Shown here: in pieces, positions 15,016 to 22,768 of the stretch
Layout: the number at the start of each line of letters is the position of its first letter
Numbering within the stretch: position 1 is the stretch's first letter
DNA from: an uncultured Collinsella sp.
GTDB taxonomy: Bacteria > Actinomycetota > Coriobacteriia > Coriobacteriales > Coriobacteriaceae
Length of the DNA: 27,650 nt
NCBI GenBank assembly: GCA_900549555.1
Contig: UROO01000017.1
Coordinates: 1 to 27,650 of the forward strand
Direction: 5' to 3'
Program-made: the position numbers and the translations under genes
Notes under the pieces: generated by a model
The model's database searches: none
Told to the model about the DNA's origin: nothing
The model's input: the letters and a program-made list of their open reading frames with translations, nothing else

Positions 15016-16935
15016 CTACTCCAGCTCAAACGCTCCGGTGTAGAGCTGGTAGTAATACCCGCGCTTGGCGATCAGCTCGTCGTGGTTGCCGCGCTCGATA
15101 ATGCGGCCGTGGTCCAGGCAGATGATCGCGTCGGAGTTGCGCACGGTGGACAGGCGGTGCGCGATGACAAACGTCGTGCGACCTTCCATGAGCTTATCCA
15201 TGCCTGCCTGCACGATGGCCTCGGTGCGGGTGTCGATGGAGCTCGTGGCCTCGTCCAGAATCATTGCCGGCGGATCGGCGACGGCAGCACGTGCGATCGA
15301 AATCAGCTGGCGCTGGCCCTGCGACAGCTGTGCGCCGTTGCCGGTGAGCATCGTGTCGTAGCCGTCGGGCAGGCGGGTGATAAAGTCGTCGGCGCCCGCG
15401 AGCTTGGCCGCCGCGATGCACTCCTCGTCGGTAGCGTCCAGGTTGCCGTAGCGGATGTTATCCATCACGGTGCCGGTGAACAGGTTCACGTCCTGCAGCA
15501 CCACGCCCAGCGAGCGGCGCAGATCTGCTTTGCGAATCTTATTGACGTTGATGCCGTCGTAGCGGATCTTGCCGTCGGCGATGTCGTAGAAGCGGTTGAT
15601 GAGGTTGGTGATGGTCGTCTTGCCGGCACCGGTGGCGCCGACAAACGCGACCTTCTGGCCCGGCTTGGCAAACACGGACACGCCGTGCAGCACCTCGTGG
15701 TCGGGCGTGTAGCCAAAGTCGACGTTGTCCATGACCAGGTCGCCGCGCAGCGGCACGTACTCGATCTCGCCGGTTGCGCGGTGCGGATGTTTCCATGCCC
15801 ACATGCCGGTGTGGTGGTCGGCCTCCTCGAGCTGCCAAGTATCGGGGTTCACCTGCGCGTTGACGAGCGTCACGTAGCCTTCGTCGGTCTCGGGCTTCTC
15901 GTCGATGAGCTCAAAGATGCGGTCGGCGCCGGCGAGGCCCATGACCACGGCGTTGATCTGCTGCGAGATCTGGCCGATCTGTCCGCAGAACTGCTTGGTC
16001 ATGTTGAGGAACGGCACCACGACGGCGATGGACAACGCCATGCCCGAGATGCTCAGGTTAGGCACGCCCAGCGCCAGGAAAATGCCGCCGGCCAGTGCGA
16101 CCAGCACGTAGAGCAGGTTACCCAGGTTCATAAGGATGGGCATGAGGATGTTGGCGTACATGTTGGCCTTCTGCGAGACCTCGAAGAGCTTTTCGTTGCG
16201 CTCGTCAAAATCGGCTTCGGCGGCAGACTCGTGGCAGAATGCCTTGACGACCTTCTGGCCGTTCATGACTTCCTCGATATGGCCCTCGACCACGCCGAGC
16301 TCGGTCTGCTGCGCAATAAAGAAACGCGCGGAGTTGGAGCCGAGCAGCTTGGTCATAAAGGTCATAAAGGCGACGCCCGCCACAATGACCAGGCACATCC
16401 ACACGCTGTAGTACAGCATGATAAAGAACACCGTGGCGATGACGATGACCGTCATGAGCAGGTTGGGCAGCGACTGGCTGATCATCTGGCGCAGCGTGTC
16501 GATGTCGTTGGTGTAGTGGCTCATGATGTCGCCGCGCTGGTGCGTGTCGAAGTAGCGAATCGGCAGGTCCTGCATGCGGTTGAACATCTTCTCGCGCAGC
16601 TTCTCCAGCGAGCCCTGCGTGACGATGGCCATGGCGCGGTTCCAGAACAGCGAGGACAGGATGCCGACGCCGTAGATGCAGGCGAGGGTGGTCACGAGCT
16701 GTGCGATCTTGGGCTGTGCGGCTTCCCAATCGCCCGACTGCCACGATTCGCTAATAATCTGCAGAGCGCTCTGAAGGAAGGTCGCGCCGATGGAGTTGAT
16801 GATGGCGCAGAGTACCACGCCGACGACGACGAGGGGCAAAAGCACGGGGTAGAAGCCAAAGAGCGTCTTGATGAGGCGCGACATGGTGCCACCCTTGCGG
16901 TTGAGCGCGCGCTCGGCGGTCGTTGCCTTACTCAT
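15016..16935 (-). CDS. ABC exporter half-transporter, catalytically complete subunit
   Basis: This 639-residue protein joins a six-helix exporter membrane domain (about 25-345) to a nucleotide-binding domain (about 395-639). Walker A is GATGAGKT (433-440), the signature is LSQGQ (537-541), Walker B ends in LDE with catalytic Glu562, and the switch His is His593. A 45-residue linker (about 355-400, Trp- and His-rich) separates the domains, as in YheH/BmrD-type subunits. Its start overlaps the end of the partner gene by eight bases (ATGAGTAA), with AAGGAGG upstream. With the preceding gene it should form a heterodimeric multidrug or lipid-type exporter in the membrane. The substrate is unknown. 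Confidence 0.92.
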   Translation of the reverse strand: MSKATTAERALNRKGGTMSRLIKTLFGFYPVLLPLVVVGVVLCAIINSIGATFLQSALQIISESWQSGDWEAAQPKIAQLVTTLACIYGVGILSSLFWNRAMAIVTQGSLEKLREKMFNRMQDLPIRYFDTHQRGDIMSHYTNDIDTLRQMISQSLPNLLMTVIVIATVFFIMLYYSVWMCLVIVAGVAFMTFMTKLLGSNSARFFIAQQTELGVVEGHIEEVMNGQKVVKAFCHESAAEADFDERNEKLFEVSQKANMYANILMPILMNLGNLLYVLVALAGGIFLALGVPNLSISGMALSIAVVVPFLNMTKQFCGQIGQISQQINAVVMGLAGADRIFELIDEKPETDEGYVTLVNAQVNPDTWQLEEADHHTGMWAWKHPHRATGEIEYVPLRGDLVMDNVDFGYTPDHEVLHGVSVFAKPGQKVAFVGATGAGKTTITNLINRFYDIADGKIRYDGINVNKIRKADLRRSLGVVLQDVNLFTGTVMDNIRYGNLDATDEECIAAAKLAGADDFITRLPDGYDTMLTGNGAQLSQGQRQLISIARAAVADPPAMILDEATSSIDTRTEAIVQAGMDKLMEGRTTFVIAHRLSTVRNSDAIICLDHGRIIERGNHDELIAKRGYYYQLYTGAFELE

Positions 16936-18742
16936 GTGCCTCGCCTCCTTCCTGGGTTTGAGCTTGCGTTACGGATGCCTCGGTGTCGGCCTCGACGGCC
17001 CCTTCGCCCTCGGCAGACATCTTGTTTTGCGAGGTAAAGGTCTCGCGGTAGATCTCGCTCGTCTTAAGCAGCTCGTCGTGGTTACCGATCTGCGCGATGC
17101 GGCCGCCCTCCATGACGATGATGCGATCGGCGTCTTGCACGGAGCTGATGCGCTGGGCGATGATGAGCTTGGTCGTGTTGGGCAGATAGCTTGCCAACCC
17201 TGCGCGAATCTTGGCGTCGGTCTTGGTGTCGACGGCGCTGGTGGAGTCGTCCAGGATCAAGATCTTGGGGCGACGGAGCAGGGCACGCGCAATGCACAGG
17301 CGCTGCTTCTGACCGCCGGAAACATTGGAGCCGCCCTGTTCGATCCAGGTGTCATAGCCCTTGGGGAAGCCGTCGACAAACTCATCGGCGCAGGCCAGAT
17401 GCGCTGCCTCGCGGACCTCCTCGTCGGTGGCGTTCGGGTCTCCCCAGCGCAGGTTCTCGGCAATCGTGCCGCTAAACAGCACGTTTTTCTGCAATACCAT
17501 GGCGACCTGGTGGCGCAGCGCGTCCAGGTCGTAGTCGCGCACATCCACGCCGCCCACGCGCACGGTGCCTTCGGTGGCGTCGTACAGGCGGGCGATGAGG
17601 TTTACGAGCGTGGACTTGGCCGAACCGGTACCGCCGATGATGCCGATGGTCTCGCCGCTCGTAATGTGCAGGTCGATGTCGTCGAGCGCCTGGCGCTTCG
17701 CATGCGCGGAATACTTAAAGCTCACGTGGTCAAAGTCGATGGAGCCGTCGGCAACCTCGAGCACGGGCTCGGCGGGATCGGCGATCGTGGGCTCGGCGGC
17801 CAGCACCTCGGTGATGCGGTGCGCCGATTCGTCGGCCATGGTCACCATGACAAAGATCATCGACAGCTGCATCAGGCTCATAAGGATCTGGAAGCCATAG
17901 GTAAAGATCGAGGAGAGCTGGCCCACGTCGAACAGCGTGCCCTGGCTTGTGATGATGAGCTTGGAGCCCAGGTAGATGATGACGACAAATGCGCCGTTGA
18001 CGCAGATGTTCATCATGGGGTTGTTAAAGGCGAGCAGCTTCTCGGCGCGGGTGAAGTCCATCTGGACGTCGCGCGCGGCGGTCGCGAACTTCTCCTTCTC
18101 AAAGTCTTCGCGCACGTAGCTCTTGACCACGCGCATGCCGGTGACGTTTTCCTCGACGGACTCGTTAAGGGCGTCGTACTTGTGGAACACGCGCGAGAAG
18201 ATGGGGCGAACCTTAAAGATGATAAAGAACAGTCCAAAGCCCAGCAGCGGAATGATGACCAGGTAGACCATGGCAACGCTGCCGCCCATGATAAACGCCA
18301 TGGTAAAGGCGAAGATCAATACCAGCGGCGCGCGCACGGCGATGCGGATGATCATCATAAAGGCCTGCTGCACGTTGTTGATATCGGTGGTCAGGCGCGT
18401 GACGAGCGAGGAGCTCGAGAACTCATCGATGTTGGCAAAGCTGAACGTCTGGATCTTGTAGAACAGGTCGTGACGCAGGTTCTTGGCGAAGCCGCAGCTC
18501 GCATGGCTGCAGGTGACGCCGGCAGCGGCACCAAAAGCAAGCGACGTCAGTGCGATGAGCACCAAAAAGCCTGCGGTGGGAAGCATCTCGGCTACGGTGG
18601 CGCCGTCTTTGATGGCATCGATCAGGTTGGCGGTGATAAATGGAATCAGCATCTCGCAGAGCACCTCGCCAAGCACGAGCAACGGCGTGGCAACGGTGAC
18701 TTTCATATAGTCGCGGATGCTGCCCATGAGGGTTTTAATCAT
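16928..18742 (-). CDS. ABC exporter half-transporter, degenerate-site subunit
   Basis: This 604-residue protein has membrane domain about 15-310 and nucleotide-binding domain about 335-570. Walker A reads GGTGSAKS (370-377) with Ala in place of the second conserved Gly. The signature SGGQK (475-479) is intact. The Walker B catalytic Glu is Asp499 (LDDSTSAVD) and the switch His is Gln530 (IIAQR). Loss of both catalytic residues is the hallmark of the non-hydrolysing site in heterodimeric exporters such as BmrCD. The C-terminal 35 residues are acidic and low complexity. It overlaps marR upstream (ATGATTAA) and its partner downstream by eight bases each. Confidence 0.92.
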   Translation of the reverse strand: MIKTLMGSIRDYMKVTVATPLLVLGEVLCEMLIPFITANLIDAIKDGATVAEMLPTAGFLVLIALTSLAFGAAAGVTCSHASCGFAKNLRHDLFYKIQTFSFANIDEFSSSSLVTRLTTDINNVQQAFMMIIRIAVRAPLVLIFAFTMAFIMGGSVAMVYLVIIPLLGFGLFFIIFKVRPIFSRVFHKYDALNESVEENVTGMRVVKSYVREDFEKEKFATAARDVQMDFTRAEKLLAFNNPMMNICVNGAFVVIIYLGSKLIITSQGTLFDVGQLSSIFTYGFQILMSLMQLSMIFVMVTMADESAHRITEVLAAEPTIADPAEPVLEVADGSIDFDHVSFKYSAHAKRQALDDIDLHITSGETIGIIGGTGSAKSTLVNLIARLYDATEGTVRVGGVDVRDYDLDALRHQVAMVLQKNVLFSGTIAENLRWGDPNATDEEVREAAHLACADEFVDGFPKGYDTWIEQGGSNVSGGQKQRLCIARALLRRPKILILDDSTSAVDTKTDAKIRAGLASYLPNTTKLIIAQRISSVQDADRIIVMEGGRIAQIGNHDELLKTSEIYRETFTSQNKMSAEGEGAVEADTEASVTQAQTQEGGEAHE

Positions 18743-19238
18743 CCAGTTCCTCCCAGGTTACACGGATTTTCTCGAGCATTTCGGCGAGGTCCTCGCGCTC
18801 GTCGTGGGTGAGCGCGCTAAAGGCCTGCTCTCTAAAGCGAATGCGGGCTGCCTGCTCAACGCGGGCCTTTTCCCATCCCGCTTCGGTCAGGCGGATGGTG
18901 AGCTGCCGACGGTCTTTGGGATTGCGGTTGCGCTCGATAAGACCGCCCATTTCGAGCTTGGACAGAATCTCGGAAAGTGACCCCGGCTTGAGGTCGAAGT
19001 GCATGCCGAGTTCCTGTTGGGAAAGCTCGCCGGTGGGCTGCTTAGCGAGCAGGCAGACGATGGGCGCCTTGCCAGATATGCCGCCGCCGTGAAAATGCAT
19101 GTAATGGCCGCAAAACCCCAGCCCATGGAGGATTCTTTTGGCGAGACGGTCCTCCTTGGATTGGGTCTCGGGCTCGTCTGCCGGCCGTGAGGGGTCGCCG
19201 CCGGGTTCATGCGGATAGGCGAGTGGTTCAACACACAT
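18735..19238 (-). CDS. MarR-family transcriptional regulator
   Basis: This 167-residue regulator has a MarR winged helix-turn-helix at about 58-122 (ELSQQELGMHFDLKPGSLSE, then the wing NPKDRRQLTIRLTEAG). It begins with a 30-residue acidic, Pro-rich tail. The dimerisation helix region contains Cys43, His45, His48 and His50, with Cys62 nearby, which could serve redox or metal sensing (inference). It is first in the marR-ABC-ABC operon and overlaps the first ABC gene by eight bases. A promoter with overlapping inverted repeat lies just upstream, so it probably represses its own operon and responds to a compound exported by the transporter. Confidence 0.88.
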   Translation of the reverse strand: MCVEPLAYPHEPGGDPSRPADEPETQSKEDRLAKRILHGLGFCGHYMHFHGGGISGKAPIVCLLAKQPTGELSQQELGMHFDLKPGSLSEILSKLEMGGLIERNRNPKDRRQLTIRLTEAGWEKARVEQAARIRFREQAFSALTHDEREDLAEMLEKIRVTWEELDD

Positions 19239-19259
19239 ATCTAAGCTTCGCTCCTTTCT

Positions 19260-19322
19260 TTAGTTAGGTAGAGGGATTGTTTTGTGCCTAACTAATCTAG
19301 GAGCATGAGAAATCAATGTCAA
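19260..19322 (-). promoter_or_regulatory. marR operon promoter and probable MarR operator
   Basis: On the minus strand a perfect TTGACA (plus-strand 19317-19322) is followed after 17 bp by TAGATT (19294-19299). Directly overlapping the -10 is a 9-bp inverted repeat TTAGTTAGG / CCTAACTAA (19260-19268 and 19287-19295). AAAGGAG follows before the ATG. A regulator bound to the repeat would block the promoter. Confidence 0.75.
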
Positions 19323-19337
19323 GGTACCAAACTAGTG

Positions 19338-19560
19338 GTTACGCGGTTTTGCCAAACCGCGTAACGGCTCGACGCTGCAAACCCGCCAGAGCGGCAATCT
19401 GCCTTTCAACTTCGGCGGTATGACCAGAAGGTCAATGCCGCCTTGTTTCAAGGCACCTTGCTCGCTCTGACGGGTTTTCGCTGACTTCGCCAAAACATCG
19501 GCGTTGCCCTTGTTGGGATAGTCGTTGGGGACGCTCTTGTTGAGTGATCCGTGGGGGACG
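19338..19560. repeat. Composite hairpin repeat element, copy C1
   Basis: No gene. Contents in order: a perfect 12-bp hairpin GTTACGCGGTTT/AAACCGCGTAAC (19338-19365); an inverted repeat AAACCCGCCAGAGCG (19379-19393) against 19463-19477 with one mismatch; an inner hairpin around GACCAGAAGGTC (19414-19442); then AGTCGTTGGGGACG at about 19520. The order GACGCTGC, CAGAGCG, GACCAGAAGGTC, AGTCGTTGGGGACG recurs at 26703-26810 (copy C2). Confidence 0.7.
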
Positions 19561-19613
19561 GAGGAAAAGGGATCATTTTGGGCTGCGGTGACACCCTTTC
19601 GAAGTTGCTTTGT

Positions 19614-19769
19614 CCAAAACTATGCCGGATTACTACGATGAATTCGAAATATCAGACCTCGGCATTGTTTTTCGTAAAATCACAAGCTGTCTACCTGCGG
19701 TTTTGCCGGAGTGCAATTCGTTGTGGTTGGAGGCTGACGGTTTATCGTAGTAATCCGGCATAGTTTTGG
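19614..19769. repeat. Dispersed palindromic element, copy B
   Basis: This 156-bp element has perfect 26-bp terminal inverted repeats at 19614-19639 and 19744-19769, ending in CCAAAACTATGCCGG and containing TTACTACGAT. The core AAGCTGTCTACCTGCGGTTT and the right half (GTGGTTGGAGGCTGACGGTT) align with copy A at 10043-10174. It lies between the marR promoter region and the kinase gene. No open frame or transposase; no evident target duplication. Confidence 0.8.
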
Positions 19770-19950
19770 AATGGTAGTAAATAGATGGCAGCTACTGTGC
19801 CGCTACCGCCGCGATTTTGCCTCCCATTTCCGTAACCTTCCCGCAACAATTTGCCCGTCGCGCCGCTCGCCTCCGCTCGCAACGCCCCCTGCGCTACACT
19901 TATTCGCACTATGGCGCCGTCGCGCCGCGCCCGACCCAAGGGGGACACTC

Positions 19951-20775
19951 ATGAAGAACACTCAGCTGCTGCTGATCAACGATATGTGCGGCTACGGCAA
20001 GGTCGCGCTTTCTGCCATGTTGCCGGTGCTGTCGCACATGGGCTATCGCATCCACAACCTGCCGACGGCCCTCGTTTCCGATACGCTCAACTACCCCAAG
20101 TTCTACATCCACGACACCACGGAGTATGTCCGCCAGAGTCTCGCCATCTGGGAGGAGCTCGGCTTTGAATTCGACGCCATCTCGACCGGCTTTATCGTGA
20201 CCGAGGAAGAGGCACGCATCATCTCGGACTTTTGCCACCGCCGCGCGCAAAAGGGCACCAAGGTGTTTGTCGACCCCATCATGGCCGACAACGGCAGGCT
20301 CTACGCTGGCGTGCCCGAGTCGACCATCGGCCTTATGCGCAGCCTGGTCGAGTGCGCCGACTACGCGGTGCCCAACTATACCGAGGCGTGTCTGCTCACC
20401 GATACGCCTATGGCCGAGCAGATTACGGCCGACGAGGCTCGTACGCTCGTGGATGCCATGCTCGCGCTGGGCGCCAAGTCGGTGGTCATCACGAGCGCAA
20501 AGGTCGACGGGGCGAGTGCCGTCATCGGCTACGACCATGTGGCGGGAGAGTACTTTACGATTCCCTTTGAGCTGATTCCGGTGTATTTCCCGGGCACGGG
20601 CGATACGTTCTCGTCGGTGCTCGTGGGTCGCGTTATGGCCGGCTGGAGCCTGCAACGTGCGACGACCGACGCTATGCGTGTGGTGGCCGAGCTTATCGAG
20701 CGCAATGCCGACCAAGAGGACAAGTCGGCCGGCCTTCCCATCGAGGCCTGCCTGGATGTGATCGACCATGAGTAA
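19951..20775 (+). CDS. Pyridoxal/pyridoxamine kinase (PdxY/PdxK-like, ribokinase fold)
   Basis: This 274-residue cytoplasmic kinase would phosphorylate vitamin B6 vitamers as part of PLP salvage. The N-terminus INDMCGYGKVALSAMLPVLS matches the family's substrate-side loop, VDPIMADNGRLY (107-118) is the pyridoxal-kinase signature, PNYTEA (141-146) is typical, and PGTGDTF (214-220) supplies the anion hole and catalytic Asp218. I chose ATG 19951, preceded by AAGGGGGA; an upstream in-frame extension reads through repeat DNA. A possible -10 TACACT is near 19893. It overlaps the next small gene by eight bases (ATGAGTAA). Confidence 0.88.
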   Translation: MKNTQLLLINDMCGYGKVALSAMLPVLSHMGYRIHNLPTALVSDTLNYPKFYIHDTTEYVRQSLAIWEELGFEFDAISTGFIVTEEEARIISDFCHRRAQKGTKVFVDPIMADNGRLYAGVPESTIGLMRSLVECADYAVPNYTEACLLTDTPMAEQITADEARTLVDAMLALGAKSVVITSAKVDGASAVIGYDHVAGEYFTIPFELIPVYFPGTGDTFSSVLVGRVMAGWSLQRATTDAMRVVAELIERNADQEDKSAGLPIEACLDVIDHE

Positions 20776-21097
20776 CGCTGGCGAGGGCGGTGCCAAGCCC
20801 GCGGGCGGGGACAAGCCGCTCGGCGCGTCGCGGGGCAAGCGTCCGCGTATCCGCGTGAGCTGCGTGGATCAGCTGGGTGTGTGTCGCTGCCACCATGGTC
20901 ATAAGCCGGGCGACGTCTTTGACTTCGACCGAGACCGCGGCAAGATGTGCGCCATGGCCTGCCACGTGGGCTTTCCCTATATCGATATCCTGCGCTACGG
21001 CGGAACCGTGCCTGGCAACGAGCCCGGTACGGCAAAGTTCTGCTGCCCCGAGGTCGATACGCTGAACGTTTGGCTTGCCGAGGTCGTCGACGAGTAG
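20768..21097 (+). CDS. Small Cys-rich protein, TIGR04076-like
   Basis: This is a 109-residue protein of unknown function. The C-terminal part YGGTVPGNEPGTAKFCCPEV resembles the end of TIGR04076-family small proteins. Seven cysteines occur: Cys32, Cys39 and Cys41 in GVCRCHHGHKPGD, Cys61 and Cys65 in MCAMAC, and Cys92-Cys93, with a His cluster at 42-45. This suggests metal or Fe-S binding, though no standard four-Cys motif is evident. The first 25 residues are low-complexity and basic. It is coupled to the B6 kinase by an eight-base overlap, so a related or PLP-linked role is possible but unproven. Confidence 0.75.
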   Translation: MSNAGEGGAKPAGGDKPLGASRGKRPRIRVSCVDQLGVCRCHHGHKPGDVFDFDRDRGKMCAMACHVGFPYIDILRYGGTVPGNEPGTAKFCCPEVDTLNVWLAEVVDE

Positions 21098-21105
21098 CTG
21101 AGCGC

Positions 21106-21138
21106 AATGTGACAAAGGGACAGTTCTTTTGTCACATT
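21106..21138. repeat. Hairpin repeat H, copy 2
   Basis: AATGTGACAAA (21106-21116) pairs with TTTGTCACATT (21128-21138) around GGGACAGTTCT. It is 8 bp after the TIGR04076-like stop. Same family as copies at 11426, 22655 and 24626. The plus-strand TTTT lies inside the stem, so classical termination is unlikely. Confidence 0.85.
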
Positions 21139-21147
21139 CGCGGGTGG

Positions 21148-21280
21148 TGTCCCTTCTTTTTGCTTATAATCTCAAATCTCTGCATTTCATCAGATTTTAG
21201 GTTCTAAAAATTCTGCGTTTCATCGATAATCAAGCGTATAAAACTTTGCATTTCATTTGATGACACTGAGGGGAGAGCCT
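21148..21280 (+). promoter_or_regulatory. AT-rich leader with three 33-bp-spaced direct repeats
   Basis: TATAAT (21165-21170) is a good -10 candidate without a clear -35. TGCATTTCAT occurs at 21181 and 21247, and TGCGTTTCAT at 21214, exactly 33 bp apart. The rest of the units is weakly similar (a TNTAAAAnTT block in the first two). They lie between the -10 and the ATPase start, and could be a regulator-binding array or act in the mRNA leader. Confidence 0.6.
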
Positions 21281-22642
21281 ATGCTGCGTAGGAAAATAGC
21301 GGCAGAGCTGGAGCGTTGGCTGAAGTCTGCCGAGCAAAAGGCCTTATTCATTACGGGTTCTCGCCAGATCGGCAAAAGCTATTCGATTCGCGCATTTGGC
21401 AAAGCCAGCCATGCAACCTACATCGAGCTCAACCTCATGGAAAATCGCCAGGCAAAAGATGCTCTTCTCGAGGCGCGAAATGCCGATGATTTCATCAGCA
21501 GGGTGACGCTTCTTTCGGGAAAGCCGATAGCGCCAGGCAAAACGCTCGTGTTTATCGATGAGGTCCAAGAGGCCCCCGACATCATGACGATGGCAAAGTT
21601 CCTTGTTGAGGATGGGAGGTGCCGCTGGGCGTTTTCGGGGTCAATGCTCGGGACCCAGTTCAAGGGCGTTAGGTCCTATCCTGTGGGATATGTTCACGAG
21701 CTTAGGATGTTCCCGCTTGATTTTGAGGAGTTTTGCTGGGCGATCGGGGTGAGCGAGGGAGCTCGCCAAACGATACGCGACGCGTGTATCAGCGAGAAGC
21801 CCATTCCTGATTACATTCATGACGCGATGATGGCAAACTTCAGGACCTATACCGTTGTCGGCGGAATGCCAGAGGTCGTGCAACGTTTCCTTGACACGCG
21901 GGGCGACCTTGCCTCTGTTCGTCAGCTACAGTCAGAGCTCAACGAACAGTACCGGCGGGATATTTCTAAGTATGCAAGCGGGCGAGCCCTTCAGGTGCAG
22001 AGCATTTACGATCAGCTCCCTATTATGCTCGAGGGCGAAAACAAACGCTTCGTGCTCAATTCCATTGACCCCAAGGCGCATTACGACAAGTACCAGCGAG
22101 ATTTTGTCTGGCTTGTCGATGCCGGCGTTGCTCTCAAGGCCGATATCGTAACCGAGCCAAAATCGCCCCTGCTCAAGACGGCGCGGCCATCGCAGTTCAA
22201 GCTATATCAATCGGATACGGGCATGTTGATGGCGCGCTACCCCGTTGGAGTCGCCCAAGCGGCGTATCTTGATAGCAAGGAGCCCAATCTGGGCGGCATT
22301 TACGAAAACGTGGTGGCCCAGCAGCTGGCTGCCCAAAATCGCCAGCTTTACTACTATCAGACAAAAAAGCGCGGTGAAGTGGACTTTGTGGTCGACGGAC
22401 CGGATGGGACGGCCGTTCCAATCGAGGTCAAATCGGGCTCCTATTACCACGCGCACGCTGCGCTCGGTCATGTGCTTGATACTGCCGAATATGGCGTAAG
22501 GCTCGGAATTGTTTTCTCGAGAGGCAACGTTGAGCGCAACGGAGCCGTTCTCTATCTGCCGCTATATGCGACTTGGGCCCTTTCGGATGTTTTGGGTGAC
22601 GCCCGTGCCGAGGGGATAAAGCTGGAGGTCAAGCCGGTCTAG
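21281..22642 (+). CDS. AAA+ ATPase with DUF4143 C-terminal domain
   Basis: This 453-residue protein has a Walker A motif GSRQIGKS (26-33), Walker B TLVFIDEVQ (88-96) and a sensor-like WAFSGS (116-121), matching the AAA_14 family, followed by a DUF4143 domain. The C-terminal GEVDFVV...PIEVKSG places Glu366, Asp368, Glu382 and Lys384 in a PD-(D/E)xK-nuclease-like pattern. The family is widespread and scattered in gut bacteria; function is unresolved, with suggestions ranging from stress response to mobile or defence roles. I start at ATG 21281 (GAGGGGAGA upstream) rather than ATG 21260. Codons look less GC-biased than its neighbours, consistent with transfer. Confidence 0.88.
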   Translation: MLRRKIAAELERWLKSAEQKALFITGSRQIGKSYSIRAFGKASHATYIELNLMENRQAKDALLEARNADDFISRVTLLSGKPIAPGKTLVFIDEVQEAPDIMTMAKFLVEDGRCRWAFSGSMLGTQFKGVRSYPVGYVHELRMFPLDFEEFCWAIGVSEGARQTIRDACISEKPIPDYIHDAMMANFRTYTVVGGMPEVVQRFLDTRGDLASVRQLQSELNEQYRRDISKYASGRALQVQSIYDQLPIMLEGENKRFVLNSIDPKAHYDKYQRDFVWLVDAGVALKADIVTEPKSPLLKTARPSQFKLYQSDTGMLMARYPVGVAQAAYLDSKEPNLGGIYENVVAQQLAAQNRQLYYYQTKKRGEVDFVVDGPDGTAVPIEVKSGSYYHAHAALGHVLDTAEYGVRLGIVFSRGNVERNGAVLYLPLYATWALSDVLGDARAEGIKLEVKPV

Positions 22643-22654
22643 GGCCAGTCCCGA

Positions 22655-22686
22655 ATGTGACAAAGGGGGCAGTCCCTTGGTCGTAT
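22655..22686. repeat. Hairpin repeat H, copy 3 (degenerate)
   Basis: ATGTGACAAAGGG is followed by GGCAGT and CCCTTGGTCGTAT. The stem has about three mismatches, so this is a decayed copy of the hairpin at 11426, 21106 and 24626. It begins 12 bp after the ATPase stop. Confidence 0.7.
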
Positions 22687-22704
22687 CCGCTATCCCGAGA
22701 TAAT

Positions 22705-22768
22705 GAGCGTGGATTTTCTCCCGTTTAGGGCGCCCTTGAACGCTCAAAGTGGGAGAAAATCCACGCTC
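22705..22768. repeat. 18-bp inverted repeat between convergent genes
   Basis: GAGCGTGGATTTTCTCCC (22705-22722) is perfectly complementary to 22751-22768, with a 28-nt spacer. A third partial copy of one arm, TTATCCACGCTCGTT, follows at about 22787-22801. It lies between the ATPase (plus) and the phosphatase (minus). No T-run flanks it. Confidence 0.75.

Noticed and set aside
15082..18811. Two plus-strand frames of about 650 residues opposite the ABC exporter genes
   Set aside because: Antisense shadows; both minus-strand genes have intact Walker and signature motifs.
19614..19769. Insertion sequence
   Set aside because: Terminal inverted repeats are present but there is no transposase frame and no target-site duplication visible; kept as a repeat element only.
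21181..21280. Possible CRISPR array from three 33-bp-spaced repeats
   Set aside because: Only 10 bp of each unit is conserved, units abut without spacers of the normal kind, and no cas gene is nearby.
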